Notes: generated by a model not told the origin, from the letters alone. 64,000 bases of DNA from Chthoniobacter sp. (GCA_021414005.1 JAIOPH010000002.1:151728-215727), one strand, 5' to 3'. Positions 9,812 through 19,683 are shown, counted from the stretch's first letter. A program made the numbers and translations.

Positions 9812-12800
9812 TCAGCGTTCTTTTGCAGGCGCGCCGAGCGCGCAGATTTCGCGATAGACGTTCGCGCCGATCGGGCCGTCGTGGAATTGGAGGCGGATGG
9901 CGACGACGCCGGTCGCGAGCGGTGCGGCGGTCGCGCTGGCGAGCGTCACTTTGCTGGAGACTTCGCGGACATCGAATTTCGCCGTCGCGATCGGCGCGAA
10001 GTTTTCCGGCGCATCGGCCCGCGCGATCAGCACGTCGTAGTGCTGGCTCGCCCGCCCGTCTGGATGACCCGCGAAAGTGACGACGCTCGAGAGATCGTAA
10101 CCGCGCGGCGCGCCCGTCGTGTCGAGGCGCGCGGTGAAGCTGCCGCCCTCCGCATACGCGCGGTAGGTTTTACCGTCGTTGAGCGTCCCGCCATCGCCGG
10201 AGCCGTTGAGCGTGGTGCCGTTTCGGAGCGGCTCCGCATCGGTCGCGCCGCTGTCGCGTCCCGCGCCGGTGTCGGCGATGGCAGCCTTCGCGAGCAGATT
10301 GTTTTTCGGCACGTCGTCCTCGAATGCCGCGGCATCACCCGCGTCGCTTGTGCCGATGATGAGCACGGGCGCGCCAGCCGCGGACAGCGTGCGAGACGCG
10401 CCGCTGAGATTTGCGCTGGTCAACGCAGGAAGCGCGAATGTCGTCCGCACCGTCCAATCTTCGCGCATCAGTCGCACCGGCCCGAGCAGTCCGCTCGGCA
10501 GCAGCGGCGAGTTCTTCGTGAAATAATTCCATGTCGTGAAGCAGTAGCGTCCGCGCGATGGCCGCGGCTGCTTATTCAGAAACCAATCCGGGAACTCTTT
10601 CAGGAATTTTCCGCCGGGCAGATGGCCTGGCAGCCACTCGCAATCCGGCGGCTCCTGCTCGTCGCCGATCAGCCGGTTCGCCCACGTATTGGTCACTTCG
10701 ATTTCGAGCTGATTGCCCGTCGCCCGCAGCACGCCGGGCGGCACACCCACGCTCCACGGCGCGCACCACGCCACGCCGAGATCGCGCCCGTTCAGCCGCA
10801 CGCGCGCGATCGCGTTCACGGTGCCGAGGGAAAGTTGCGTCGCCGCGATATCGGGCGCGTCGAATGTTTTCCGATAGGTCGCCGTCCCGCTGAAATACTT
10901 GATCCCCGGCTCGGTGCGCTGCGTCCAGTCGGTGAGCGTGTCGAATTTCACCGGCGCCGCGGGGCCGCCCCATTTCGGATCGAACGCCACATCCCACGCG
11001 CCGCTCAACTCGGTGACGGGCGTCGCCACGGGAAAATTTCCACCCCTTTTCGGCGCGATCTTTTTTCGGAAAACCACGAAGCAACTCTCCGTCGGCGCGA
11101 ACCGCATCGGGATCACGGTGCGCCCCTCGCGTTCCTCGAATTGCGGCAGGTCGCGCATCGTGCCGGTCACGGCGTCCCAGCATTCCGGCTGCCGTCCCGC
11201 GATTTTGAAACTGCACCACGCCTCGCCGCCGGTGCGCGCAGTATTTGCCACGAAGAACACATCCGCATCCGCGCCGCGCCGGTGGATGGATTTCAGCGAC
11301 ACACCATCGCCGGTTGCGGAAAAATTCGCGCGTGGGCTCGATGGCGCGCCCCACTGCAACAGCGCCTGGCAGCGCGTCCAGTAGCGCACCAGCGCCTTGC
11401 CCGGTTCCCACCACGTCTGCGTCCGGTCGAAGTGCGTGCCCCAGCGGCCCATCGTGTTGCCCGGCTTATAGCGATCGTCCCAAGGCTGCGGCACGTAGCG
11501 GTGCAGGATGAAGCGGTTCACCCCGGCGCAAAACGCCTCATCGCCCATCGGCTTCAACCACGCTGGCGTCTCGCTCCACATGCTGTCCTCCGGCTGGCCG
11601 GTGAAGGCCTCGGCTTCGACGATGTTCTGCCCGCTCTTCCGGAGCGCGACGACGGTGGGCGCGATCTCGAAGGGGTGAAACTTCCCGCCGTTCGTCCAGA
11701 ACTCCGTCATCACCGTATGCACGTGCGGCATGATCTCGGACTGCCGCCACGGGCCGCCATACGGCTCGCAGGAAAAGACCAGCCCCGCCTCGCGCAGCAT
11801 CCGCGATGTCACCGCGAAGTGCGCGTCGCGATATAGGTCTTTAATCGTCGAGTCGAAGTCCGCGCGAAACTTCCCTGTCTCCGCTTCGCTGCCTACGACG
11901 CGCTTCGCAAAAGTCGCCAAAAACGGCGTCAGCTCGTAGCCGCGCCGCGCCGCGAACTCCTCGCGCATCTTCGGCGTCCACGAGGGCATCCCCGCTTCGT
12001 AGCTGTCCACATGAACCGAATGGATGCCGGTGCCGATCAGATCGCCGAGGTGCTTTTTGATCTCGCCGATCACGTGGCGCATGTGAAAGGCGACCGCGTC
12101 GGGGCTCATCTTGTCCACCTCCATCCCGTTCGCCGCCCATTGCGACGGCTGCATCAGCGTGCCCATCGTCGTGTGCCCAAAGCGATACACCGCCCACTGC
12201 CCCGCGGGCGCGTCCCAGTCGAGCTTCCCGTCCGCGCGGAGCTTTGCACTCAGGTCGATGATCTGTTCTTTCGCGACCGCGCCGTCCGCCGGCATCGCGA
12301 GTACCGCGATGTCTTTGAAAAAAGACCGTCGCGCGGGTGACTCCGGCTTTTCCACCTGATGGTTCGCGGGATTGAAAACCGGAAAAAGCTGTACCGCACG
12401 CGGGTCCACTTCGGGTCGCTTCAAGTCCACGCTCACGCGCGCGCCGCCCGTCACCGCCGTATGCGAAAAACAGATCTCCTGCATCGAAAGCTCGGGCGTG
12501 ATCCACGCGCCGCCGCTCGTCTCGTAGCCCGGCCCGTTGAACATCCCAAACTCCATCCCGAGCCGCTTCGACTCGATCGCTGCGTGCCGCACCAGCGCCC
12601 ACCACGGCTCCGTGAACGCGACGATTTCCGGCGTCGGACTTTTCCCAATCGGATGCGCCCACGGCGTCGTCACGTCCGCGAGGTTGAACATCAGCGTGCG
12701 CCCGTAACCCGCGCCGTGCAGCGACTCGAGATCGCGCGTGATTGCTTCCCTGCTGTTGTTCGACCCCATCCACATCCACATCACGCCCGGCCGCGCCTCG

Positions 12801-12946
12801 GGCGGCGGATTCCGAAACACCTCCTCGGGCGACGAGCCTGCAAGCGCCGACGGACTGGACAGAGCCGCCGTGCCGACCGCGAACAGCAACGCGAGCAACG
12901 TAGTCCCCGATTTCAGTCTGCCTGGATTGTTCGATTGAAAAGTCAT
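9812..12946 (-). CDS. GH106-like alpha-L-rhamnosidase, secreted
   Basis: 1044 aa starting MTFQSNNPGRLKSG with a signal peptide ending near SALAG. The mature N-terminus FRNPPPEARPGVMWMWMG and the following SREAITRDLESLHGAGY are hallmarks of GH106 rhamnosidases. The catalytic region holds VHVDSYEAGM, FSCEPYGG and EAEAFTGQP segments. A GH2-like jelly-roll follows (IARVRLNGRDLGVAWCAPW). The last roughly 200 residues are an additional sandwich-like domain of unknown role. The ATG at 12946 overlaps the upstream stop as ATGA, so the two genes are translationally coupled. A longer upstream extension of this frame is a shadow of the neighbouring gene. Likely role: removing terminal L-rhamnose from plant or algal polysaccharide. 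Confidence 0.9.
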   Translation of the reverse strand: MTFQSNNPGRLKSGTTLLALLFAVGTAALSSPSALAGSSPEEVFRNPPPEARPGVMWMWMGSNNSREAITRDLESLHGAGYGRTLMFNLADVTTPWAHPIGKSPTPEIVAFTEPWWALVRHAAIESKRLGMEFGMFNGPGYETSGGAWITPELSMQEICFSHTAVTGGARVSVDLKRPEVDPRAVQLFPVFNPANHQVEKPESPARRSFFKDIAVLAMPADGAVAKEQIIDLSAKLRADGKLDWDAPAGQWAVYRFGHTTMGTLMQPSQWAANGMEVDKMSPDAVAFHMRHVIGEIKKHLGDLIGTGIHSVHVDSYEAGMPSWTPKMREEFAARRGYELTPFLATFAKRVVGSEAETGKFRADFDSTIKDLYRDAHFAVTSRMLREAGLVFSCEPYGGPWRQSEIMPHVHTVMTEFWTNGGKFHPFEIAPTVVALRKSGQNIVEAEAFTGQPEDSMWSETPAWLKPMGDEAFCAGVNRFILHRYVPQPWDDRYKPGNTMGRWGTHFDRTQTWWEPGKALVRYWTRCQALLQWGAPSSPRANFSATGDGVSLKSIHRRGADADVFFVANTARTGGEAWCSFKIAGRQPECWDAVTGTMRDLPQFEEREGRTVIPMRFAPTESCFVVFRKKIAPKRGGNFPVATPVTELSGAWDVAFDPKWGGPAAPVKFDTLTDWTQRTEPGIKYFSGTATYRKTFDAPDIAATQLSLGTVNAIARVRLNGRDLGVAWCAPWSVGVPPGVLRATGNQLEIEVTNTWANRLIGDEQEPPDCEWLPGHLPGGKFLKEFPDWFLNKQPRPSRGRYCFTTWNYFTKNSPLLPSGLLGPVRLMREDWTVRTTFALPALTSANLSGASRTLSAAGAPVLIIGTSDAGDAAAFEDDVPKNNLLAKAAIADTGAGRDSGATDAEPLRNGTTLNGSGDGGTLNDGKTYRAYAEGGSFTARLDTTGAPRGYDLSSVVTFAGHPDGRASQHYDVLIARADAPENFAPIATAKFDVREVSSKVTLASATAAPLATGVVAIRLQFHDGPIGANVYREICALGAPAKER

Positions 12947-15900
12947 GGCTTGGAAAGCTTGAGATGGAGGAAGCGCGAACCCGCGCCCACCGCGACGCTC
13001 GCGCGCACCGTCTGCGTCGTGCCGTTGTCGGTGAGGATTTGCTCCATCACGCCTGCGCTGCTCCACGCGCCGGTGATGAGGTCGTCGCGCCATTCCGGGG
13101 TGAAGGCCACGCCGTCCGCCATCGCGGCGAGCGAGCGCGTGTAGGTGAGTTCCAGCGTCGCGCCGTTTTTCACGAGCGCGGGCGTGGCAGATGTCGCGGC
13201 GGTAGGATTTTGCCCGGTGGCGAATTCCATCAGGTTGCTCTCGTCGTCGCCGTTGCCGTCGAAGGTGTCCGCGGCGGTGCCGATGTTTTGCACGGTGCCG
13301 AAGTAAGTGAAGCGCCACGCCTGCTGCGCGGTGGCGGTGGTCAGGGTCACGTCGTTGCCGTCGCCGCCGGTGTAGCTGATGACCCAGAGGTAGCCGCTCG
13401 CGCTGAAGGCGCTGTCCTGCGGCAGTCCGGCGAAAGTGCCGCTCACGGCGCCCGCGCTGGTCTTGCTCAGGATCGTGAAGGCGGTGCCGGGCGCGATGCC
13501 CGCCGCGGCGCTGATCGTGAGCGGGCCGCTGAGGGCGACGCTGCCGCTGGCATTCAGCCGGTCGGTGGTAGCGGCGGAAAGCTCGACGGCCAGCGTGCCG
13601 CTGAGTGTGATGCTCGCCGTGCTGAGGGTGCCGATGCCGCCCGTGCCGGGAGCGAGCGTGGCGCCGCTGTTGAGCGTCACATTTCCGGCGGAGCCGGTGC
13701 CTGCGAGCGTCGCGCCGCTCTGCACGGTCGTGGCGCTCGTGGCGATGCTGCCACTGACGAGCAAGGTGCCGGCGCTGACGGTGGTCGCGCCCGTGTAGTT
13801 GTTTGCGCCGGAGAGGGTGAGCGTGCCTGCGCCGGTCTTGGTGAGGCTGCAGCCGGCGGAGGCCTCGGTGACTGCCGCGCTCACGAGGAGGTCGGTCGCC
13901 GCTGCGCCGTCGGCGACGTTGAAGGTCAGGCCCGCGTAGCCGTTGTCTGCGCGGATGCGGATGCGGCCGGCGATGGTGGAGGTGTTTGCGCTGGCGAGGG
14001 TCGTGACGGCGGTGCGGTTCCACTCGAGCTGCGGGCCGTTCGGGTCGCTGGTGCCGTTGTTGGATTGCAGCGTGCCGCCGGTCATCGTGATGCCGCCGGG
14101 GATGTTCCAGACGTGAATGGCACCTGCGGCGGTGAGTGTGCCGCCGTTGAGGGTGACAGAGCTGAGCTGGTCCACAAATCCCAGGCCGGTGCCGTCGCCG
14201 CCGGTGAGCGCGAGCGTGGCTCCGGCGTTCACGGTGATCGCGCCTTTGATCAATCCCGTGCCGCCCGAGGTGCCGGCCAGTTCGAGTGTGCCACCGTTGA
14301 TCGTCGTTCCGCCGCTGTACGTGTTGACGTTGGTGAGCTTCATCGTGCCCGCGCCCGACTTTACCAACGCGGCAGGCGACCAACTTTGATCGGCGGAGAC
14401 GTCCACCAATTTCGCCGAGACAGTGAGATCGGCTGAGGCATTTCCTGTGACATCGGCGACGTTGAAAGTCGAGCTGTCTGCTCCCGTGCCGTTGAGATTG
14501 AAAAACGACGATGCGGAAATGGTGGAGGGCGATGAGCCGGAGACGCTCGGATTTTTCAGGATGCCTGCGCCCCAGTTGTTGTAGTTGCCTGCTCCGTGAA
14601 ATGTTCCGCCTTGGAGAATGAGGTAGTTGTAGGCGGTGTAGGTGTTCACGCCGCCATTGAAATTGTAGGCATTGAGCGTTCCGCCGGCCACGGTCAGCGA
14701 GCCGAGATTTCCCACGCCGGCCACATTGATGCTCACGCTGCCGCTGTTGATGATGGCGTGATCTCCGCCGACGGGCGGTCCGCCATCCCAGCCCGCGACC
14801 GAAATGTCAGTCCATGATCCATTTCCGCCACCCCACGTGTAGGTGATCGGTTGGTTGGAAAAGAGCGCCACCGAATAGCTGGCGACCACACTGCCGCTCG
14901 TGGCCTGCACTGCAATCCGTCTCGGGACGGCGGTCGAGGACACGCTGAGCGTGCCATTGGCGGCGATGCTGACTCCAGCGACAGAGGGGCTGACCGACCA
15001 CGTCACGGCGGGGTTGGAAATCGGGTGAAAATTCTGATCCCGCACCGTTGCCGTGAATGCCGATGTGTTTGTGCCCGAGGCGGGGATCTCGACCACATCG
15101 GCTCCCGTGAGGCGCGCAAAGCTGGGCGTCGCGGTGTAATCCGAGCTCGCATTGATCTGCGAAGCCCCGCGATGCGGCGCGGTGCCGGGAAGCGTCACGC
15201 CCCAGAAATCTTTGCCGCCGTTGCCGACGATGACGTAACCCGCGTTCCGCACCAGCGAACCGGCTTGCAGGATGAAACCCGCGAGATTTCCCGTCGCGTT
15301 CGGGCTGACAAACAGCGGATCCTGCGTGCGATTACCGTCAATCGTCACGGGTCGCGTCACGCCGCCGCTGAAGTTGTTATTCATGAAAGGCTGGCGCGAG
15401 AAATCCACGGTGCGCCCGGCGGCGACGAAGAGGTTGTTTTGAAACAGCACGTAGCTCGGGTTCGGCGTCCAAGTCACATCCAGCGTCGCGCCGGGATTGT
15501 AAAAGACGTTGTTGTAGATGCGTGCGTTGTTGCGGTTGGTCGCGATGACGCGGCTTTCGTTCCAGGAGATATTGTAACGCACGATGGTCTGGGCGAACTC
15601 GTCGCCGCCCCATGTGTATTCCATGAGGAAACCGCCCGCGTTGTCGTGGGTGTAGTTGTATTGAAAAACCGTCGTCCCTTTTACAAAGCCATCGTTGTCA
15701 AAGGCGGTGCTGTCATTCGCCGCGAGCGCCGCTGTGTGGTGGACGTGGTTGAATTGCCAGACGCCATTCACGTGGCGCGTCGGCCATGCGGCGGCGATGT
15801 TGTTGCCGTTGTCGCTCAACTGCCCGACGTAGCCGACTTCGTTGTATTCGACTCGTTCGTTGTCGGTGCCGAGCATCAAGATTCCGTCGCCGGAAGTGGT

Positions 15901-16611
15901 CATCACCGTATTGCCGCGAGCGACCACGTTCGGGCTGCAATTCGTGTAGTTCATCCCGCCGCCCATGTATTCCGCCTCGGCATTGAAGGCGATGCCCTGG
16001 CCGTAAATGTTCTTCACCACGTTCCCTTGGATCAGCACGCCATCGGCTTTACCCGGTTCATTGATCCAGAAAAAGATGCCGCCGTTGTTCCGGCCACCGT
16101 CGTTCACGTTCTTGATGCCGCGGACGTCATGCACGTCGTTGTTGAGGATTTCGATGCCGCGCATGGTGTCGCTGCCCGAGGCGTCCACCCGGATTCCCGA
16201 GCGGCTGCTGTCGCCGCTGGCGGGGTTCGTCACCTCAAAGCCATCAATGGTCCAATAGCTCTGCGACGAGAGGGCGATCACCGCCCAGTTTCCATTGCCG
16301 TTGATGAGCGGCTTCGCGCCCGTGCCGTAAGCGCCGAGCGTGATGCGCGCCAAGCTGGTGCCCGAGCCCTGGGGACTCAGCGAGCCCACCCATGTCCCGC
16401 CGCGCTTGAAGAGCACGTTGTCGCCCGGCGTAAAAATGGTCGCGTTCACCTTCGCGATGCTCCGCCACGGCGTCTCGGCACTGATGCCATTGTTGGCATC
16501 ACTGCCGGAGGGATCGACGTAGTAATCAGTCGCCATCGCGGTCGTGAAGCCGACTCCCGAAATCGCGAGCGCGGCCAAGAACTTGCCCAATGCTTGATCC
16601 CGATTCCTCAT
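12943..16611 (-). CDS. Beta-helix and autotransporter-repeat secreted protein
   Basis: 1222 aa, signal peptide ending near TTAMA. Residues about 28-480 form a right-handed parallel beta-helix similar to polysaccharide lyases and DUF1565-type proteins (DYYVDPSGSDANNG, IEILNNDVHDV, Asn-rich turns). An Ig-like segment follows (about 500-590), then W-rich and repeat-type strands (SGAGTMKLTNVNTYSGGTT), sharing the SGGxG-xxGA-VNAG-TGGDGTG module with the giant repeat protein at 1-4104. The C-terminus has the verrucomicrobial AWRFTYFG...DGNGDDESNLMEFATG block. It is the first gene of the deoxyhexose operon and could be a lyase or a glycan-binding surface protein; catalytic residues cannot be assigned by eye. 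Confidence 0.85.
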   Translation of the reverse strand: MRNRDQALGKFLAALAISGVGFTTAMATDYYVDPSGSDANNGISAETPWRSIAKVNATIFTPGDNVLFKRGGTWVGSLSPQGSGTSLARITLGAYGTGAKPLINGNGNWAVIALSSQSYWTIDGFEVTNPASGDSSRSGIRVDASGSDTMRGIEILNNDVHDVRGIKNVNDGGRNNGGIFFWINEPGKADGVLIQGNVVKNIYGQGIAFNAEAEYMGGGMNYTNCSPNVVARGNTVMTTSGDGILMLGTDNERVEYNEVGYVGQLSDNGNNIAAAWPTRHVNGVWQFNHVHHTAALAANDSTAFDNDGFVKGTTVFQYNYTHDNAGGFLMEYTWGGDEFAQTIVRYNISWNESRVIATNRNNARIYNNVFYNPGATLDVTWTPNPSYVLFQNNLFVAAGRTVDFSRQPFMNNNFSGGVTRPVTIDGNRTQDPLFVSPNATGNLAGFILQAGSLVRNAGYVIVGNGGKDFWGVTLPGTAPHRGASQINASSDYTATPSFARLTGADVVEIPASGTNTSAFTATVRDQNFHPISNPAVTWSVSPSVAGVSIAANGTLSVSSTAVPRRIAVQATSGSVVASYSVALFSNQPITYTWGGGNGSWTDISVAGWDGGPPVGGDHAIINSGSVSINVAGVGNLGSLTVAGGTLNAYNFNGGVNTYTAYNYLILQGGTFHGAGNYNNWGAGILKNPSVSGSSPSTISASSFFNLNGTGADSSTFNVADVTGNASADLTVSAKLVDVSADQSWSPAALVKSGAGTMKLTNVNTYSGGTTINGGTLELAGTSGGTGLIKGAITVNAGATLALTGGDGTGLGFVDQLSSVTLNGGTLTAAGAIHVWNIPGGITMTGGTLQSNNGTSDPNGPQLEWNRTAVTTLASANTSTIAGRIRIRADNGYAGLTFNVADGAAATDLLVSAAVTEASAGCSLTKTGAGTLTLSGANNYTGATTVSAGTLLVSGSIATSATTVQSGATLAGTGSAGNVTLNSGATLAPGTGGIGTLSTASITLSGTLAVELSAATTDRLNASGSVALSGPLTISAAAGIAPGTAFTILSKTSAGAVSGTFAGLPQDSAFSASGYLWVISYTGGDGNDVTLTTATAQQAWRFTYFGTVQNIGTAADTFDGNGDDESNLMEFATGQNPTAATSATPALVKNGATLELTYTRSLAAMADGVAFTPEWRDDLITGAWSSAGVMEQILTDNGTTQTVRASVAVGAGSRFLHLKLSKP

Positions 16612-16625
16612 GGAGTGCTCTCACA

Positions 16626-16670
16626 GGTCGGATGGCCGACCGCGCGGAACCGTCGTGCTGCCCGGTTCCG
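16626..16670 (-). other. Tandem hairpins in the operon leader
   Basis: Two perfect inverted repeats lie just upstream of the operon start: GGTCGG/CCGACC (16626-16641) and CGGAACCG/CGGTTCCG (16645-16670). They would form stable hairpins in a 5' leader transcribed leftwards from near 16800. Attenuation or mRNA stabilisation is possible. Confidence 0.4.
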
Positions 16671-16800
16671 CCATGCGGGACTGCCGACCGGAGGGCACGG
16701 CCCGAGAAGGGTGGCAAGGCGGGTGCCGTCCGCGAGCGGGGCAGAAGGCATGATTGCCGGGTTCGTCATTGTGCGAACGAATGTGGGAGTCCCCCATTTT

Positions 16801-16821
16801 CGTCCACGACATGAACATGTC
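16801..16821. promoter_or_regulatory. Conserved palindromic motif, copy B
   Basis: Exact copy of the 4171-4191 motif, with the palindrome GACATGAACATGTC at 16808-16821. It lies 190 bp upstream of the minus-strand operon start (16611) and 71 bp upstream of the histidine kinase ATG (16892), so a protein bound here could act on both divergent units. Confidence 0.55.
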
Positions 16822-16891
16822 ACGGCCACCGGGTGCAGGGCGGCGGCATGGATTGACGCGCGTCCACGCGCGGCCTAAGTGAAGCAACCCC

Positions 16892-19033
16892 ATGAGTTTC
16901 CCCATACGGCGCCGACTGGCGGCAGCAGCCACCGCACTGCTGGCCGGCGCGCTGCCGGGAAAGGCGGAACCCATAGAGTTTCGTTCCGTGGAGGCGAGCT
17001 TCCACGGGGGCTCGACGGAGGAACTGCTGGAGTGCATCGACGGGATCGAGGCCGGGCCGCATGGGTGGAGAGTGGCTCCGCAGGTCGGCGAGCCACACTC
17101 GGCGGTTTTTCGCACGGCGGCACCGCTAAGCGCCAATGCTGTGCAACTGACGCTCTGCTTCCTCTCCGGGCGCTTTAATAACGCGATCGCGGAATTTGCC
17201 GTTTCCGCCACGACCGACGCCGACCCTTCACTGGCCGGGCGCTGGGAGCCGCTGAGGATCGTGCGCTTCCGCGCGGAGCGGGCGAAGCTGACCCGCACCG
17301 CCGACAATCATCTGCGGGCGAAAGAGACGACGCGGGAGATCCGCGGAATGGAGGCGGACGATGTTTATTCCGTCACTGTCCGGACGGAGCGCGATGGGAT
17401 CACCGGCTTTCGGCTGGATGTCTTTCCCGTCACACATGAGGGACCCAGCCCACCGGAACACGAGGAAATTTTCCCATCCGGCCCGGTCGCCTCCTGGGGT
17501 ATTTACGGGGATTTCATCCTCACGGAATTTCGGGCTGAGCCACTGGGCAACGTGGCGCTCGGCGCCCCGGTCAAAGCCACGCATCCCCTTGCCGGCAACA
17601 TGCAGCCGTCCGCGCTGACCGACGGCCTGCCGTCCACCTTCTCCCACCCGCAAGACCCGGACCTCGGCACGAACTTCCATTTCGAGATCGACTTGGGCCG
17701 GGTGGTGGAGATGGACCACCTCACCCTTCGGGGGCGCAACGATGGCGTTCGCGAAAATTATAACCGCCTGAGCCAACTACTGGTGCAGCTTTACGACCGC
17801 GAGCCTGCCGACGAAGTGAAGCCCGTATGGCAAAGGCTGCACCGTGCCGACGGCTCTTTTCCCGACGAGGGAATGCCGGACGTCTTGCGACCGGCGAAGG
17901 GCGAGGGTGAATTCCGTGGGCGATACATCCGACTCTCCACCAACAGTACCGTGCGGCTTTCGCCGCAGATCGCGGAGGTGGAGGTGTATGAAACACGCAC
18001 ACCCACGCTGGCCTGCCTGCTCGCGGACGGTCGCGTCCTGCCGATGGCGGGCCATTTGTCCGTCCCTGCCGGGTCCAGACAGCTTTCCTTTGAGTTCAGA
18101 ATTTCGCACTCCGGCAAAGCGCCAAAAGGTGCCCTCCGCTGGCGTCTGGAGGGGATGGGCAGCGACTGGCAGAGTTCCCCAAGTGCTGTCCTGAGCATAC
18201 CGTGCCCGCGACCGGGGAGCTACGTGTTGCAGGCGCAGGCCGGCCACAGCGATGGGCTTTGGGATGCGACCATTTTCTCCCGAACGATGAATGTTCCCCA
18301 GCCGTTCGTCGAGACACCGGCTTTCCGCTGGCTGGCCGCCACGGGGGCGCTGCTGGCGGGCGCATTCCTGGTGATGATCTTCACCCGCCGCAACATCGTC
18401 GCCCTCAAAACCCAATCCGCCCTCGCCGAGGAAAGGACGCGCATCGCCCGCGACATGCACGACGAAGTGGGGGCGCGGCTTTCGCAACTCGTGATGCTGC
18501 ACGATGTTTTCGCCCGCGAGCACACCCTGCCCGAGGCGGCTCGGGAAGACTTGCGGCAGCTTTCCCTCAACACCCAGCAGGCCGTGACCTCGCTCGACGA
18601 GGTGGTCTGGATGGTCAATCCGCAGAACGACACGCTCGCCTCCATGGCGGAATTCCTCGCGCACTACGCCAGCGGCTATCTGGAGCCGGCACACATCGCC
18701 TGCCGCATCCATGCACCCATCGACTGGCCCGCCTTGGAAGTGCGCGCACAGGTGCGGCACGAACTGGTGTGCGCCTTCAAGGAGGCGCTCCAAAACGTGG
18801 TGAAGCACGCCCGCGCCCGCGAGGTCGCAATCACCCTGCGACGGGAAGCCGGGGAGTTCGTCGTCACCGTCGCCGATGACGGCTGCGGGCTGCCGGAAGT
18901 GCCGGGCGGGCTTGGAAAAGACGGCCTCGCCAACATGAAAACCCGGCTGGCCTGCGTCGGCGGAACCTGCGAATTTTCCCAGCGCCCGACCGGCGGCACC
19001 GAGGTCACCATGCGCGTGCCGCTGCCCCGCTAA
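16892..19033 (+). CDS. Membrane histidine kinase with discoidin-like sensor
   Basis: 713 aa. Signal peptide (about 1-25), a long exported sensor, one membrane helix near 478-497 (FRWLAATGALLAGAFLVMIF) and a cytoplasmic kinase core. The sensor includes a discoidin (F5/8 C-like) domain at about 225-365 (VTLGAPV-type start, HFEIDLGRVVEMDHLTLRGR, FRGRYIRLS) and a Y_Y_Y-like sandwich at about 385-475. The kinase is the HisKA_3/HPK7 type: RIARDMHDEVGARLSQL with the phospho-acceptor His near 521, N-box KEALQNVVKHA near 628, and DDGCGL. It probably senses an extracellular glycan and phosphorylates the regulator encoded 20 bases downstream. It is transcribed divergently from the glycan operon, suggesting that operon as its target (inference). 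Confidence 0.9.
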   Translation: MSFPIRRRLAAAATALLAGALPGKAEPIEFRSVEASFHGGSTEELLECIDGIEAGPHGWRVAPQVGEPHSAVFRTAAPLSANAVQLTLCFLSGRFNNAIAEFAVSATTDADPSLAGRWEPLRIVRFRAERAKLTRTADNHLRAKETTREIRGMEADDVYSVTVRTERDGITGFRLDVFPVTHEGPSPPEHEEIFPSGPVASWGIYGDFILTEFRAEPLGNVALGAPVKATHPLAGNMQPSALTDGLPSTFSHPQDPDLGTNFHFEIDLGRVVEMDHLTLRGRNDGVRENYNRLSQLLVQLYDREPADEVKPVWQRLHRADGSFPDEGMPDVLRPAKGEGEFRGRYIRLSTNSTVRLSPQIAEVEVYETRTPTLACLLADGRVLPMAGHLSVPAGSRQLSFEFRISHSGKAPKGALRWRLEGMGSDWQSSPSAVLSIPCPRPGSYVLQAQAGHSDGLWDATIFSRTMNVPQPFVETPAFRWLAATGALLAGAFLVMIFTRRNIVALKTQSALAEERTRIARDMHDEVGARLSQLVMLHDVFAREHTLPEAAREDLRQLSLNTQQAVTSLDEVVWMVNPQNDTLASMAEFLAHYASGYLEPAHIACRIHAPIDWPALEVRAQVRHELVCAFKEALQNVVKHARAREVAITLRREAGEFVVTVADDGCGLPEVPGGLGKDGLANMKTRLACVGGTCEFSQRPTGGTEVTMRVPLPR

Positions 19034-19053
19034 CACCCCCCCCGCTTTTCCCC

Positions 19054-19683
19054 ATGCCTGCCATCCGCACCGTCATCATCGAAGACCACGCCTCCTTCGC
19101 GCGCACCGTGGAGAAATTCCTCCGCCGGCCCGATTCCGGCGTGGATTGCGTGGCCGTGTATCGCAGCGCCGAGGACGCGCTGGCCGGCATCGGGCAGGTG
19201 CAGCCCGACGTGGCGCTCGTGGACATCAATCTTCCGCAGATGAACGGCATCGAATGTATCGCCCGCCTGAAGACCCTGTGCCCGGCGCTGGTCTGCCTCG
19301 TCCTCACGACCTTCGACAACAACACGATGATCTTCGACGCGCTGAAAGCCGGGGCCTGCGGCTACCTGCTCAAACGCACCGCGCCCGCCGACATCGTGGC
19401 CGCGATCGAGCAAGCGCGCGGCGGCGGTTCGCCCATGTCGCCGCAAATCGCGCGGCAGGTAGTCAGCTTTTTTCACCGCAGCCCGCCACCCGACGAGGCC
19501 CGGCTCAGCGACCCGGAGCACGCCGTGATCGAACTCCTCGCCGGCGGGCTGCTTTACAAGGAGATCGCCGACCAGCTCGGCATCACCATCGACACGGTGC
19601 GCCGCCGGGTAAAAAGCATCTACGAAAAACTCCACGCCCACACACGGATGGAAGCGGTGAACAAATACCGTGGGCTGCGGTAG
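19054..19683 (+). CDS. NarL/FixJ (LuxR-type) response regulator
   Basis: 209 aa. Receiver domain with acidic pair IIEDHASF at the N-terminus, phospho-acceptor Asp57 in VALVDINLPQMNG, a Thr in VLTTFD and a Lys in LLKRTAP. The C-terminal HTH has LxxGLLYKEIADQLGITIDTVRRRVKSIYEKL, the LuxR/GerE pattern, followed by HTRMEAVNKYRG. It forms a two-component pair with the preceding kinase. Candidate binding site: the GACATG-AA-CATGTC palindrome found twice in this region (inference). Confidence 0.93.
   Translation: MPAIRTVIIEDHASFARTVEKFLRRPDSGVDCVAVYRSAEDALAGIGQVQPDVALVDINLPQMNGIECIARLKTLCPALVCLVLTTFDNNTMIFDALKAGACGYLLKRTAPADIVAAIEQARGGGSPMSPQIARQVVSFFHRSPPPDEARLSDPEHAVIELLAGGLLYKEIADQLGITIDTVRRRVKSIYEKLHAHTRMEAVNKYRGLR

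Noticed and set aside
12947..14383. N-terminal extension of the rhamnosidase to about 1523 aa
   Set aside because: The extension is a shifted frame of the beta-helix gene, rich in Arg and His. The signal peptide and ATGA overlap place the start at 12946.
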